Origin: JAWLGZ01 sp041690635
GTDB taxonomy: Bacteria > Pseudomonadota > Gammaproteobacteria > Thiohalomonadales > Thiohalomonadaceae
Assembly: GCA_041690635.1 (NCBI GenBank)
Contig: JAWLGZ010000002.1
Coordinates: 310,001-374,000 of the forward strand
Direction: 5' to 3'
Length of the DNA: 64,000 bases
Below the pieces are notes generated by a model. That model saw only the letters and a program-made list of their open reading frames with translations, was not told the DNA's origin and searched no databases. A program made the position numbers and the translations under genes. Positions 42,052 through 50,542 of this stretch are shown piece by piece; the first letter of the stretch is position 1; every line of letters begins with the position of its first letter.

Positions 42052-43091
42052 GGCAAAAGGCGGTATTCGGGCAGAGAGTGCACCCCGCCCCCGCCGGGAA
42101 CGATCCGCTCCAGGGTGTCGCCGAGTGCAATCAGACCGGTCACCTGGGAGGGTGCCGCCTTAATCACCAGGCGGCAAACCAGCGCGTCGGACTCTACCTG
42201 GACCGGCTGCGCATCGGCGACTCCACTCAGGGAGCGGAGATAGGCCAGCACCCGCACATAACCTTCGAGTGTGGTTACATCCCCGATCCGCAGCTCCAGG
42301 GTATCCCCCATGGCCACCGCCGATTGGGCATAGCGGGCGGCCAACACCTCGGCTGCACCCTCAACACCGACACGGATCACCGCCGCCTCGCTCTCACCGG
42401 TGGCCTCCCAGTTTCGCGCCTCACCGTCGACCCGCAGTTCCCAGCGTCCACGCCAGGCGCCGCCCAGAACGGGGAACACGCGACCGATCAGCACCGCCTT
42501 TGCCCCGTAACGCTCCGAAGCACCGATCAGCGGCTCGTAGAACCCGCCCCAGACATCAGCAACACTGATGCGGGAGCGCTCCGCCAAGTCCAGCAACGGC
42601 AGCCGCAGGGGCAGACCGCGCCTTCGGCCAGCCGCCGCAAGCGCCTCGATCTCCGGTCCGCCATCCGACGCCGCGACCAGTTGCCGCTTGCCGTGCTCCT
42701 CACGCGCGAGCCAGACCAGGGTCAGTGGCCGCTCCTCGCCCCAGATAGACCGCCCCACCGTTCTGAGGGCATCGGCCAGTGCGACGGGGTCAAAGTGCAG
42801 CCGGAGCTGCAATCCCTCGCCGGCCGGGTCCGGTTCGTAGCGATACTGCTGAAGGTAGCGTGCCGCCTCCCCCATCAAGGGGGCGAGCACCGGATCCGCA
42901 ACCGGGTCGCTTTCACCGGTAAGGCGTGTCAGCACCTCGCCAATCCCTTGGGCGAGCGCGACCTCGCGTGCCGCTTCACTGTGGTCCGGCACCGGTACCG
43001 AGGCGTCATGGAGCCCCCGCACCTCGATCGCCCGGAGCGGCGAGAGGATGAGGAGCAGGGAGAACAGGAGAATAAGGCGGGTTGAGACCAT
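42048..43091 (-). CDS. DUF2066 exported protein
   Basis: Predicted secreted protein of 347 residues. The start at 43091 gives a signal peptide (RLILLFSLLLILSPLRA); a longer frame to 43211 would run into the purM upstream region. DUF2066 features include VALAQGIGEVLTRLTGE, YLQQYRYEP and LRLHFDPVALADALRTVG. Unknown function. It is divergent from purM, with a 121-bp shared upstream region, and is first in the operon with pgsA, perM and hda. Confidence 0.85.
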   Translation of the reverse strand: MVSTRLILLFSLLLILSPLRAIEVRGLHDASVPVPDHSEAAREVALAQGIGEVLTRLTGESDPVADPVLAPLMGEAARYLQQYRYEPDPAGEGLQLRLHFDPVALADALRTVGRSIWGEERPLTLVWLAREEHGKRQLVAASDGGPEIEALAAAGRRRGLPLRLPLLDLAERSRISVADVWGGFYEPLIGASERYGAKAVLIGRVFPVLGGAWRGRWELRVDGEARNWEATGESEAAVIRVGVEGAAEVLAARYAQSAVAMGDTLELRIGDVTTLEGYVRVLAYLRSLSGVADAQPVQVESDALVCRLVIKAAPSQVTGLIALGDTLERIVPGGGGVHSLPEYRLLP

Positions 43092-43212
43092 CGGAAGCAA
43101 GCTATGCGACCGCCCCCGGCAAGTCAAGGGCACTGCCGGTGGATTGGGCGGGAGCCGCGGGCTAAAATGCGCACCCTTCGATTCGCCGTAACCAGAGCAG
43201 GTAAAGATCATT

Positions 43213-44250
43213 ATGAGTAAACCGGGGCTGAGCTACCGTGATGCCGGCGTGGACATCGATGCCGGAAACCGGCTGGTGGAGATGATCAAGCCCCATGCGC
43301 GCCGCACGCGCCGCCCCGAGGTACTGGGCGGGCTCGGCGGCTTCGGCGCCCTGTTCGAGGTGCCTCTGGACCGGTACCGCAAGCCGGTGCTGGTGGCCGG
43401 CACCGACGGCGTCGGCACCAAGCTCAAACTGGCCCTGCAGCTGGGCCGGCACGAGACGGTGGGGGTCGATCTGGTCGCCATGTGCGTCAACGATCTCATC
43501 GTCCAGGGGGCCGAGCCGCTCTTCTTCCTCGATTACTACGCCACCGGACGGCTGGACGTGGAGACCGCCGCGTCGGTGGTCAAGGGGATCGCCGACGGCT
43601 GCGAGCAGGCGGGTGCGGCGCTGATCGGCGGCGAGACCGCCGAGATGCCGGGGATGTACTCCGGTGACGACTACGACCTCGCCGGCTTCTGCGTCGGCAT
43701 CGTGGAGAAGGACGAGGTGATCGACGGCAGTCGCGTCCGTGCCGGCGACGCCCTCATCGGCCTCGCCTCCTCCGGCCCCCACTCAAACGGCTACTCGCTG
43801 ATCCGCAAGGTGCTGGAGGTGTCGCGTACCGACCCGGATCAGGACTTCGGCGGGCGGCCGCTGGGTCATGTGCTGCTCGAACCGACCCGCATCTACGTCA
43901 AACCGCTGCTGGAACTGATCCGCCACGCGGAGATCGAGGTGCGGGCACTGGCCCACATCACCGGCGGCGGCCTGCTGGAGAACATTCCGCGCGTGCTGCC
44001 GGAGGGCACCCGTGCGGTGATTCAGGCCAAGTCTTGGCAGCGTCCCCCCATTTTCGACTGGCTGCAACAGGCCGGCGGGATCGACGATACCGAGATGTAC
44101 CGCACCTTCAACTGCGGCCTGGGGATGGTGGTATGTGTCCCCTCGGCACAAGCCCAGCAGGCGATGGAGATCCTCCGTGGGGCAGGCGAGAACCCGAGCC
44201 TTGTCGGCCACGTGGAGGCGGGCCAGGGCGAGCGCGTCATCCTCCAGTAG
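43213..44250 (+). CDS. purM: Phosphoribosylformylglycinamidine cyclo-ligase
   Basis: AIR synthetase of 345 residues, fifth step of purine synthesis, standard length. LSYRDAGVDIDAGN at the start, GTDGVGTKLKLA (ATP-binding loop), ALIGGETAEMPGMY and HITGGGLLENIPRVLP are all present. The purN start codon follows immediately after its TAG, so the two genes are translated back to back. Confidence 0.98.
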   Translation: MSKPGLSYRDAGVDIDAGNRLVEMIKPHARRTRRPEVLGGLGGFGALFEVPLDRYRKPVLVAGTDGVGTKLKLALQLGRHETVGVDLVAMCVNDLIVQGAEPLFFLDYYATGRLDVETAASVVKGIADGCEQAGAALIGGETAEMPGMYSGDDYDLAGFCVGIVEKDEVIDGSRVRAGDALIGLASSGPHSNGYSLIRKVLEVSRTDPDQDFGGRPLGHVLLEPTRIYVKPLLELIRHAEIEVRALAHITGGGLLENIPRVLPEGTRAVIQAKSWQRPPIFDWLQQAGGIDDTEMYRTFNCGLGMVVCVPSAQAQQAMEILRGAGENPSLVGHVEAGQGERVILQ

Positions 44251-44883
44251 ATGGACCAGCGGCTGCCCATTGTCGTCCTGATCTCGGGCGGCGGCACCAA
44301 CCTCCAGTCCATCATCGATGCGGCACGGGCCGGGCTGCCGGTCGATATCCGCGCGGTGATCAGCAACCGGGCCGACGCCCGCGGCCTGGAACGGGCGCAG
44401 CAGGCCGGTATCGAGATCCAGGTGCTGGACCACCGGGAACACCCGGATCGGGACAGCTACGATGCGGCGCTGATGGCATCGATCGATGCCTATCAACCCG
44501 GGCTGGTGGTGCTGGCCGGCTTCATGCGCATCCTCACCGATGCGTTCGTACGCCACTACACCGGCCGCATGCTGAATATCCACCCCTCCCTGCTGCCGAA
44601 ATTCCGCGGCCTGCACACCCACCAGCGCTGCATCGAGGCGGGCGAGCAGGAGCATGGCGCCACGGTCCACTTCGTGACACCGGAACTGGACTCCGGCCCT
44701 GTCGTCATTCAGGCACGGGTACCGGTCGAGCCTGGCGACACGCCGGAGACCCTCGCTGCCCGGGTGCTGGACCAGGAGCACCGTATCTACCCCCAGGCGA
44801 TCCGCTGGTTCGCCGAAGGACGGCTGGCATTGCGAGACGGTATCGCCCACTTGGACGGCAAACCCGTCACCATCGACCCGTAG
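44251..44883 (+). CDS. purN: Phosphoribosylglycinamide formyltransferase
   Basis: GAR transformylase of 210 residues using 10-formyl-tetrahydrofolate. The N-terminal VLISGGGTNLQSIIDA, the catalytic stretch NIHPSLLPKFRGLHTHQ with the Asn and His pair, and the VTPELDSGPVV segment with the catalytic Asp are intact. The ATG abuts the purM stop with no spacer. Its stop codon TAG lies inside the outer end of a palindromic element. Confidence 0.97.
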   Translation: MDQRLPIVVLISGGGTNLQSIIDAARAGLPVDIRAVISNRADARGLERAQQAGIEIQVLDHREHPDRDSYDAALMASIDAYQPGLVVLAGFMRILTDAFVRHYTGRMLNIHPSLLPKFRGLHTHQRCIEAGEQEHGATVHFVTPELDSGPVVIQARVPVEPGDTPETLAARVLDQEHRIYPQAIRWFAEGRLALRDGIAHLDGKPVTIDP

Positions 44884-44963
44884 GGCGCAACCCCATTGGG
44901 CCCTACGGGTCGACGGAGCGCGGCGCCTTGGCTTTACGTTGGGTCGGCGCAACGGCGCCCTAC
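44880..44963. repeat. GTAGGGCGC palindromic element, copy 2
   Basis: The outer arms GTAGGGCGC (44880-44888) and GCGCCCTAC (44955-44963) are perfect 9-bp inverted repeats, with further GC-rich partial symmetry inside. The element fills the convergent purN/LysR gap and supplies the TAG stop of both genes (44881-44883 on plus, 44960-44962 on minus). It may serve as terminator. Confidence 0.65.
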
Positions 44964-45802
44964 CGTTCTCCGACACTCTCCAACAGCGTATCGATCAGCT
45001 TGCGGTGCTCGCCCCGGGCCGGGTAGGCGGCGTAGGCCAGCATGCCGATGACGGGGGCCTCATCGACCCGGTACAGGACCCCCTGCTCCAGATCGCGCGC
45101 CACCAGCGCCTCCGGCAGATAGGCCGAACCGCCGCAGCTGCGCATCAGTTCACAGGCGATCCGCCCCATGTTGACCCGCACCGGTGCGATGGGCCGATGG
45201 GGAAAGTGACTCTCGTGCAGGCTGGTGAATGAGGTCCCCCACTCCACCCGGATGTAGTTCTCCGCCAGTGCCTCCTCGACCGCAACGTCGGGGCGCGAAG
45301 AGACCAGCACCAGCGGTACCGACATCAACTCCCGCACGATCAGGTCCGGCAGTTGCGGCGGCTCGAACAGAAAACCCAGATCGATCAGCCCCGCAGCCAG
45401 CTTCTGGCTGATACGCCGGGCAGTGCTCGCCTCGGCGCGCAGCCCGAGGTTCCGGTGCTCCGCATAGACCCGGTTCAGCCACCCCTGCAGGAAGATGTCC
45501 CAGAAGCTGTTCACGCCGGCGATCACCAACCGCCGCTCGTGGGACTGGTCGAGTGCCAGGTCTTCATAGGCCCGTTCCCACGCCCCCATGATCCCCTTGG
45601 CGTGGCGCAGCAGCCGCTCCCCCGCGGGGGTCAGGCTGACGCCCTGGTGCTGCCGCACGAACAGGGTGACGCCGAGCGACCGCTCCAACTGACGGATGCG
45701 GGCACTGACCGCCGACGGCGTGACGCACAGATTGGCGGCGGCGCGGCCGAAGTTCCTCACCCGGTGCACTTCGAGGAAGGTTCGCAGCAGTTCGGTATCC
45801 AT
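44960..45802 (-). CDS. LysR-family regulator, HdfR-like
   Basis: Transcription factor of 280 residues. The N-terminal helix-turn-helix (MDTELLRTFLEVHRVRNFGRA, then TPSAVSARIRQLERSLG) closely resembles HdfR of E. coli. The C-terminal effector-binding domain follows. The start at 45802 matches the family; an ATG 24 bp upstream is less likely. It is divergent from the SulP gene across a 198-bp region, and LysR proteins commonly control the divergent gene, so regulation of SulP is a reasonable inference. The ligand is unknown. Confidence 0.9.
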   Translation of the reverse strand: MDTELLRTFLEVHRVRNFGRAAANLCVTPSAVSARIRQLERSLGVTLFVRQHQGVSLTPAGERLLRHAKGIMGAWERAYEDLALDQSHERRLVIAGVNSFWDIFLQGWLNRVYAEHRNLGLRAEASTARRISQKLAAGLIDLGFLFEPPQLPDLIVRELMSVPLVLVSSRPDVAVEEALAENYIRVEWGTSFTSLHESHFPHRPIAPVRVNMGRIACELMRSCGGSAYLPEALVARDLEQGVLYRVDEAPVIGMLAYAAYPARGEHRKLIDTLLESVGER

Positions 45803-46000
45803 GGTCCCGGAATTGACGGTGGTCAAAAAAGTTGGGGTCGGTGACGAAAATCTTTCGCTTCAGGCCGGCCTATTATGCGCCTATATTTCACGCCGTGGGT
45901 TCAACCCGGACCCACGATTCCAACCTTAGGGCAGCCCTGGTGACCCGAACCGCCGGCCGGTACCCGTCCGGCGCAGCCCGCTTTTTCCCGACCGAACAAC

Positions 46001-47785
46001 ATGGCTCCGCTTACCTGTAATCTCTGGTATTACCGGCTGCTGCCGTTTCTGCGCTGGCTGCCGATGCTCGACCGTGGCACGGTCCGAGCCGACCTCATCG
46101 CCGGCCTGACCGGCGCCATCGTCGTCCTCCCGCAGGGGGTCGCCTTCGCCACCATCGCCGGCATGCCGCCGGAGTACGGCCTCTACGCGGCGATGGTTCC
46201 GGCCATCATCGCCGCCCTGTTCGGCTCCTCCTGGCACCTGGTGTCGGGACCGACCACCGCCGCCTCCATCGTCCTGTTCGCCTCCCTGAGCGTCATGGCG
46301 GAACCGGGCTCGGCCGAATATGTGCGACTGGCGCTGACCCTCACGCTGATGGTGGGGGCGATCCAGCTGCTGATGGGGGTGTTGCGGCTGGGCACCCTGG
46401 TCAACTTCATCTCCCACTCGGTGGTGATCGGCTTCACCGCCGGTGCCGCCATCCTGATTGCCACCAAGCAGGTCGCCAACTTCTTCGGCCTGGAGATGGC
46501 CCGCGGACTGCATTTTCACGAGGTGTTCGTGGAGCTGTTCAATCGGTTCGGCGAGATCAACCTCCATGTCACGGCAGTCGCCGGGGTCACACTGCTGACC
46601 GGCATTCTGTTCAAGCGCTACCTGCCCCGCTTCCCCTACATGATCGCCGCGCTGGCCGCGGGTACCGTGCTGGCGCTCTACCTGAACCACCGCTTCGGAC
46701 AGGCGGTGACCGGTATCACCACGGTCGGCGCGCTGCCGGCCTCACTGCCGCCGCTCTCCTCGCCGGACCTGAGCCTCGCCACCATCCGGGACCTGGCCCC
46801 GGCCGCCGTGGCCACCACCCTGCTGGCGCTCACCGAGGCGGTCTCCATCGCCCGCGCCATCGGCGCACGCGCCGGGCAGCGCCTCGACGGCAATCAGGAG
46901 TTCATCGGCCAGGGGCTCTCCAACCTGGTGGGCAGCTTCTTCTCCTCCTACGTGGCGACAGGGTCGTTCAACCGCTCCGGCGTCAACTACGAGGCGGGCG
47001 CCCGCACCCCGCTGGCCGCCGCCTTCGCCGGGGTGGCACTGATGGGGATCGTGCTGCTGGTGGCGCCCTACGCCGCCTACCTGCCCACCGCCGCGATGGC
47101 CGGTATCCTGTTCCTGGTCGCCTGGGGCCTGATCGACTTCCGCCACATCGCGCATATCCTCAAGGCGAGCCGTTCGGAGACCGGGGTTCTGGCCACCACC
47201 TTTTTTGCGACCCTGTTCCTGCACCTGGAGTTCGCCATCATGCTCGGCGTCTCCCTCTCGCTCGCCATCTACCTCAGCCGAACCTCGCGCCCGCGGGTAC
47301 TGAGCCGCGTGCCGGACCCCTCGCACGAGAAGCGGGCCTTCACCACCGACAGCGCGCTGCCGGAGTGCCCGCAGCTGAAGATCCTGCGCATTGAGGGCTC
47401 GCTCTTCTTCGGCGCGGTGGACCACGTGGAACAGGCGTTGCAGCAGATCAACCCCGCCCAGAAACACCTGCTGGTGGTGGCCAAGGGGATGAACTTCGTC
47501 GACCTCTCCGGGGCCGAGCTGCTCGCCAAGGAGGCGGAGCGCCGCCGCAAGGCGGGCGGCGGCCTCTACCTCTACGAGGTAAAGGACCGGGTCTGCGCCA
47601 TGCTGCAGCGCACCGGCCTCATTCGTCCCATCGGCGACGAGAACATCTTCAACTCGAAGACGCAGGCGCTCACCACCATCATCGATGAGAAGCTGGATCA
47701 CGACCGCTGCGCAACCTGCGAACGGCGCATCTTCCGCGAATGTGAACGGTGGGGGGCACAAGACCAGCCGCAAAAGGCGGCCTGA
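46001..47785 (+). CDS. SulP/SLC26 anion transporter with STAS domain
   Basis: Membrane transporter of 594 residues with about 12-14 helices. The SulP signatures ADLIAGLTGAIVVLPQGVAFA and GMPPEYGLYAAMVP are at the N-terminus, and FIGQGLSNLVGSFFSSYVATGSF is in the second repeat. A cytoplasmic STAS domain spans about 445-560 (LKILRIEGSLFFGAVDHVE through AMLQRTGLIRPIG). A C-terminal tail adds C-x2-C-x7-C (CATCERRIFREC). Substrates of the family include sulfate, bicarbonate and dicarboxylates; which one applies is not evident. Confidence 0.92.
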   Translation: MAPLTCNLWYYRLLPFLRWLPMLDRGTVRADLIAGLTGAIVVLPQGVAFATIAGMPPEYGLYAAMVPAIIAALFGSSWHLVSGPTTAASIVLFASLSVMAEPGSAEYVRLALTLTLMVGAIQLLMGVLRLGTLVNFISHSVVIGFTAGAAILIATKQVANFFGLEMARGLHFHEVFVELFNRFGEINLHVTAVAGVTLLTGILFKRYLPRFPYMIAALAAGTVLALYLNHRFGQAVTGITTVGALPASLPPLSSPDLSLATIRDLAPAAVATTLLALTEAVSIARAIGARAGQRLDGNQEFIGQGLSNLVGSFFSSYVATGSFNRSGVNYEAGARTPLAAAFAGVALMGIVLLVAPYAAYLPTAAMAGILFLVAWGLIDFRHIAHILKASRSETGVLATTFFATLFLHLEFAIMLGVSLSLAIYLSRTSRPRVLSRVPDPSHEKRAFTTDSALPECPQLKILRIEGSLFFGAVDHVEQALQQINPAQKHLLVVAKGMNFVDLSGAELLAKEAERRRKAGGGLYLYEVKDRVCAMLQRTGLIRPIGDENIFNSKTQALTTIIDEKLDHDRCATCERRIFRECERWGAQDQPQKAA

Positions 47786-47793
47786 ACCGAAAT

Positions 47794-47880
47794 GTGGGAG
47801 CCCGGCCCTCCGGGAGAACAGCGGCAAAGCCGCTTGTGTGATCGACATAAACCGCTTCGCCCGCAGGGGCGGGCTCCTAC
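47794..47880. repeat. GTAG-ended palindromic element, copy 2
   Basis: Arms 47794-47819 (GTGGGAGCCCGG start) and 47855-47880 (ending CGGGCTCCTAC) are inverted repeats with a few mismatches around a 35-base loop. Sequence and layout closely match 11258-11346. It lies between the convergent SulP and UdgX genes. Confidence 0.75.
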
Positions 47881-47883
47881 CCG

Positions 47884-48519
47884 TCAGACAGACAGGCGGG
47901 CGGCGACCTGGGCCAGATCCGATATGAACGCCGTGAGCGCCTCGTCCCGCTGCGGCTTTTCGGGAAGCCGCAGTATGGATGACGGATGCGGGGTGACAAA
48001 GGTCTGCTCGGAAAGCAGTGAACGGTGAAAGCCGCCGCGCAGGTCGCGGATACGCACCGTCCGGCCGAACCCGGCGCGCGCCGCCGTAGTACCCATGCAG
48101 ACCACCACCTGCGGCTTCACCAGCTCCACTTCGGCCATGAGCCAAGGGAAGCGGGCGTCGATCTCGAGATCGCCCGGCTTCTTGTGGATGCGCCGCTTGC
48201 CGCGCAGCTCCCACTTGAAGTGCTTGACGGCGTTGGTGACGAACACCTCCTCCCGCCGAATCCCCGCAGCGACAATTGCCCGATCCAGCACGCGACCCGC
48301 CGGACCGACGAACGGGTGCCCCATGCGATCCTCCTTATCCCCCGGCTGCTCGCCGATGAACAGCACGCGGGCCTCCTCCGGCCCTTCACCAAAGACGGTC
48401 TGGGTGGCATTGCGGTAGAGGTCGCAGCCGCGACAGCCGGCGGCCGCTCTGCTCAGACTGGCCAGGGTGCGGTGGGCGGGAATGAAGGGGGTTGCGGTGG
48501 GTGCTCGCCGCCGGTCCAT
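47884..48519 (-). CDS. udgX: UdgX-type uracil-DNA glycosylase
   Basis: Uracil-DNA glycosylase superfamily protein of 211 residues. Motif A is GEQPGDKEDRMGHPFVGPAG (56-75) and the C-terminal motif HPSSILR is at 178-184. Residues 108-112 read K-R-R-I-H, the loop that defines UdgX; in the mycobacterial protein the His of this loop forms a covalent bond to the abasic sugar after uracil removal. An N-terminal C29-x2-C32 pair matches half of the expected iron-sulfur site; the remaining ligands are not obvious. The start at 48519 removes an unrelated 68-residue extension. It lies 23 bp after dcd on the same strand. Confidence 0.9.
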   Translation of the reverse strand: MDRRRAPTATPFIPAHRTLASLSRAAAGCRGCDLYRNATQTVFGEGPEEARVLFIGEQPGDKEDRMGHPFVGPAGRVLDRAIVAAGIRREEVFVTNAVKHFKWELRGKRRIHKKPGDLEIDARFPWLMAEVELVKPQVVVCMGTTAARAGFGRTVRIRDLRGGFHRSLLSEQTFVTPHPSSILRLPEKPQRDEALTAFISDLAQVAARLSV

Positions 48520-48542
48520 GCGGCGAGTGTAGTCCCCTGTAC

Positions 48543-49112
48543 TCAGGCCTTGGGCAGGGTGACGCCGCGCTGGCCCTGGTATTTGCCGCCCCGGTCGCGG
48601 TAGGAGGTGTCGCACACCTCGTCGGACTCGAAGAACAGCATCTGCGCCACCCCTTCGTTGGCGTAGATCTTGGCGGGCAGCGGCGTGGTGTTGGAAAACT
48701 CCAGGGTCACATGACCCTCCCACTCCGGTTCAAGCGGAGTGACGTTGACGATGATGCCGCAGCGGGCGTAGGTGGACTTGCCGAGGCAGACGGTCAGCAC
48801 GCTGCGCGGGATACGGAAAAACTCCACCGTGCGCGCCAGGGCGAAGGAGTTGGGCGGGATGATGCAGACGTCGCCCTTGAAGTCGACGAAGCTGCTGTCG
48901 ACGAAGTTCTTCGGGTCGACCACCGCCGAGTTGATGTTGGTGAAGATCTTGAATTCGTCGGCACAGCGCACGTCGTAGCCGTAGCTGGAGGTGCCGTAGG
49001 AGATGATCCGCTCGCCCTCCTCCGTCTGGCGCACCTGGCCGGGGACGAACGGCTCGATCATGCCGTGCTCTTCCGCCATGCGGCGGATCCAGTTATCGGA
49101 TTTGATGCTCAT
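48543..49112 (-). CDS. dcd: dCTP deaminase
   Basis: Trimeric enzyme of 189 residues that deaminates dCTP to dUTP, feeding dTMP synthesis. The nucleotide-binding GKSTYAR is at 111-117, catalytic Glu138 is in GHVTLEFSN, and SYGYDVR lies near residue 43. Its order next to mrp and divergent metG is conserved in gammaproteobacteria. Here it is immediately followed by udgX, pairing a dUTP producer with an enzyme that acts on uracil in DNA. Confidence 0.97.
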   Translation of the reverse strand: MSIKSDNWIRRMAEEHGMIEPFVPGQVRQTEEGERIISYGTSSYGYDVRCADEFKIFTNINSAVVDPKNFVDSSFVDFKGDVCIIPPNSFALARTVEFFRIPRSVLTVCLGKSTYARCGIIVNVTPLEPEWEGHVTLEFSNTTPLPAKIYANEGVAQMLFFESDEVCDTSYRDRGGKYQGQRGVTLPKA

Positions 49113-49165
49113 TGGGGCTACGGCTCGTGAATCTAAATAAAAGAGCCGCAGATTATCCCTGAGTC

Positions 49166-49250
49166 AGGGGCTAGGGGCTAGGGGCTAGGGGCTAGATTGT
49201 CGCGCAGCGACCCACTCATTCCCTAGCCCCTGACCTAGCCCCCAGCCCCT
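49166..49250. repeat. Heptamer-arm hairpin (AGGGGCT type)
   Basis: Four perfect tandem AGGGGCT units (49166-49193) face inverse AGCCCCT-type units (49225-49231, 49237-49243, 49244-49250) across about 31 bases. It fills the gap between apbC and dcd and probably forms a strong hairpin in that transcript. Confidence 0.9.
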
Positions 49251-49257
49251 GCGAAGC

Positions 49258-50346
49258 TCAGCTGTTCTCAATCACGATCTTCGGGAAACGGGCGCTGTAA
49301 TCGCGCGCCCGCTTCGCCAGCTTGGCCGCGGCGCGGCGGGCGATCTCCCGGTAGACCTGGGCGATGCGGCTGTCCGGCTCGGCGACAACGGTCGGCTTGC
49401 CGCCGTCGGTCTCCTCGCGGATGCGGATGTCGAGCGGCAGCGAGCCGAGGAAATCCACGTCGTACTGCTCCGCCATCGCCTCACCGCCGCCCTTGCCGAA
49501 GATGTGCTCCTCGTGGCCGCACTTGGAGCAGATGTGGATGGACATGTTCTCCACCACGCCGAGCACCGGCACCTCCACCTTCTCGAACATCTTGTACGCC
49601 TTACGGGCGTCGAGCAGAGCGATATCCTGCGGGGTGGTGACGATCACGGCGCCGGAGACCGGCACCTTCTGCGCCAGGGTGAGCTGGGTGTCGCCGGTGC
49701 CGGGCGGCAGGTCGATGACCAGATAGTCCACCTCGCGCCAGTTGGTGTCGTTGAGCAACTGCTCCAGCGCCTGGGTCACCATCGGGCCGCGCCAGATCAT
49801 CGGCTGCTCCTCGTCGATGAGGTAGCCGATGGACATGGACTGGAGGCCGTGGGCCATGATCGGCTCCAGGGTCTGGCCGTCCTGGGAGTCGGGGCGGGTG
49901 TCGTGCACACCGAGCATGCGCGGCTGGCTCGGGCCGTAGATATCGGCATCCAGAATGCCGACGGTCGCGCCCTCCTGGGCCAGCGCCAAAGCCAGGTTGA
50001 CGGAGGTGGTGGACTTGCCGACGCCGCCCTTGCCGGAGGCGACGGCGATGATGTTCTTCACCCCCTTGATGTGCTTGACGCCCTTCTGGGCCGCGTGGGA
50101 GATGACCGTCCAGCGCACTTCGACTTCCGGGTTCGCCGCCCCGGCCGCCTCAATCTGCTGCTTCAGCTTGGCGGCCAGCTCATCGACGTAGCCGCCCGCC
50201 GGGAACCCCAGCTCGATGACCACCTTCACCCGGTCGCCGTCGACCTCGATGTTCTTCACGCACTTGGCGGAGAGGAGATCGCTCTCCATGTACGGGTCCA
50301 CATACGCCTTTAGTGCGGACTCTACCTGCTCGCGGGTGATAGCCAT
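49258..50346 (-). CDS. apbC: Mrp/ApbC-type iron-sulfur cluster carrier ATPase
   Basis: P-loop ATPase of 362 residues that binds and delivers Fe-S clusters. An N-terminal MIP18-like domain (1-85) is followed by the deviant Walker A GKGGVGKSTT, then VIDLPPGTGDTQLT, and the cluster-binding C-x2-C in HICSKCGHEEHIFG. It is divergent from metG, as in E. coli (mrp/metG). Possible clients in this window include rnfB, rnfC, nth and the UDGs, though this is only context. Confidence 0.96.
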   Translation of the reverse strand: MAITREQVESALKAYVDPYMESDLLSAKCVKNIEVDGDRVKVVIELGFPAGGYVDELAAKLKQQIEAAGAANPEVEVRWTVISHAAQKGVKHIKGVKNIIAVASGKGGVGKSTTSVNLALALAQEGATVGILDADIYGPSQPRMLGVHDTRPDSQDGQTLEPIMAHGLQSMSIGYLIDEEQPMIWRGPMVTQALEQLLNDTNWREVDYLVIDLPPGTGDTQLTLAQKVPVSGAVIVTTPQDIALLDARKAYKMFEKVEVPVLGVVENMSIHICSKCGHEEHIFGKGGGEAMAEQYDVDFLGSLPLDIRIREETDGGKPTVVAEPDSRIAQVYREIARRAAAKLAKRARDYSARFPKIVIENS

Positions 50347-50542
50347 TGGTTCCTCCTGCTGGGAAATATGCTTACCGGCGCCGGCCGGCCGAATACCTTA
50401 CCAAAACGTTCAGGATTATGGCAGGCAAGGCGCCGAATGACAATGATCCGGATAGGATAACAGGGAACAGCGCTTCTGGCGGGTGCCGGGTCGAACTGGT
50501 ACCTTATCCGACCTTCCGAACCCCCTGAAAATCCAAGGACCG

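Noticed and set aside
46742..48214. A 490-codon minus-strand frame opposite SulP extending into the UdgX gene
   Set aside because: It is out of frame with UdgX, crosses the palindromic element and has shadow-type composition.
48520..48723. N-terminal extension of the UdgX frame by 68 residues
   Set aside because: The extension overlaps dcd in another frame and is His/Arg/Gly rich, with no resemblance to UdgX. The Met at 48519 gives the normal family length.
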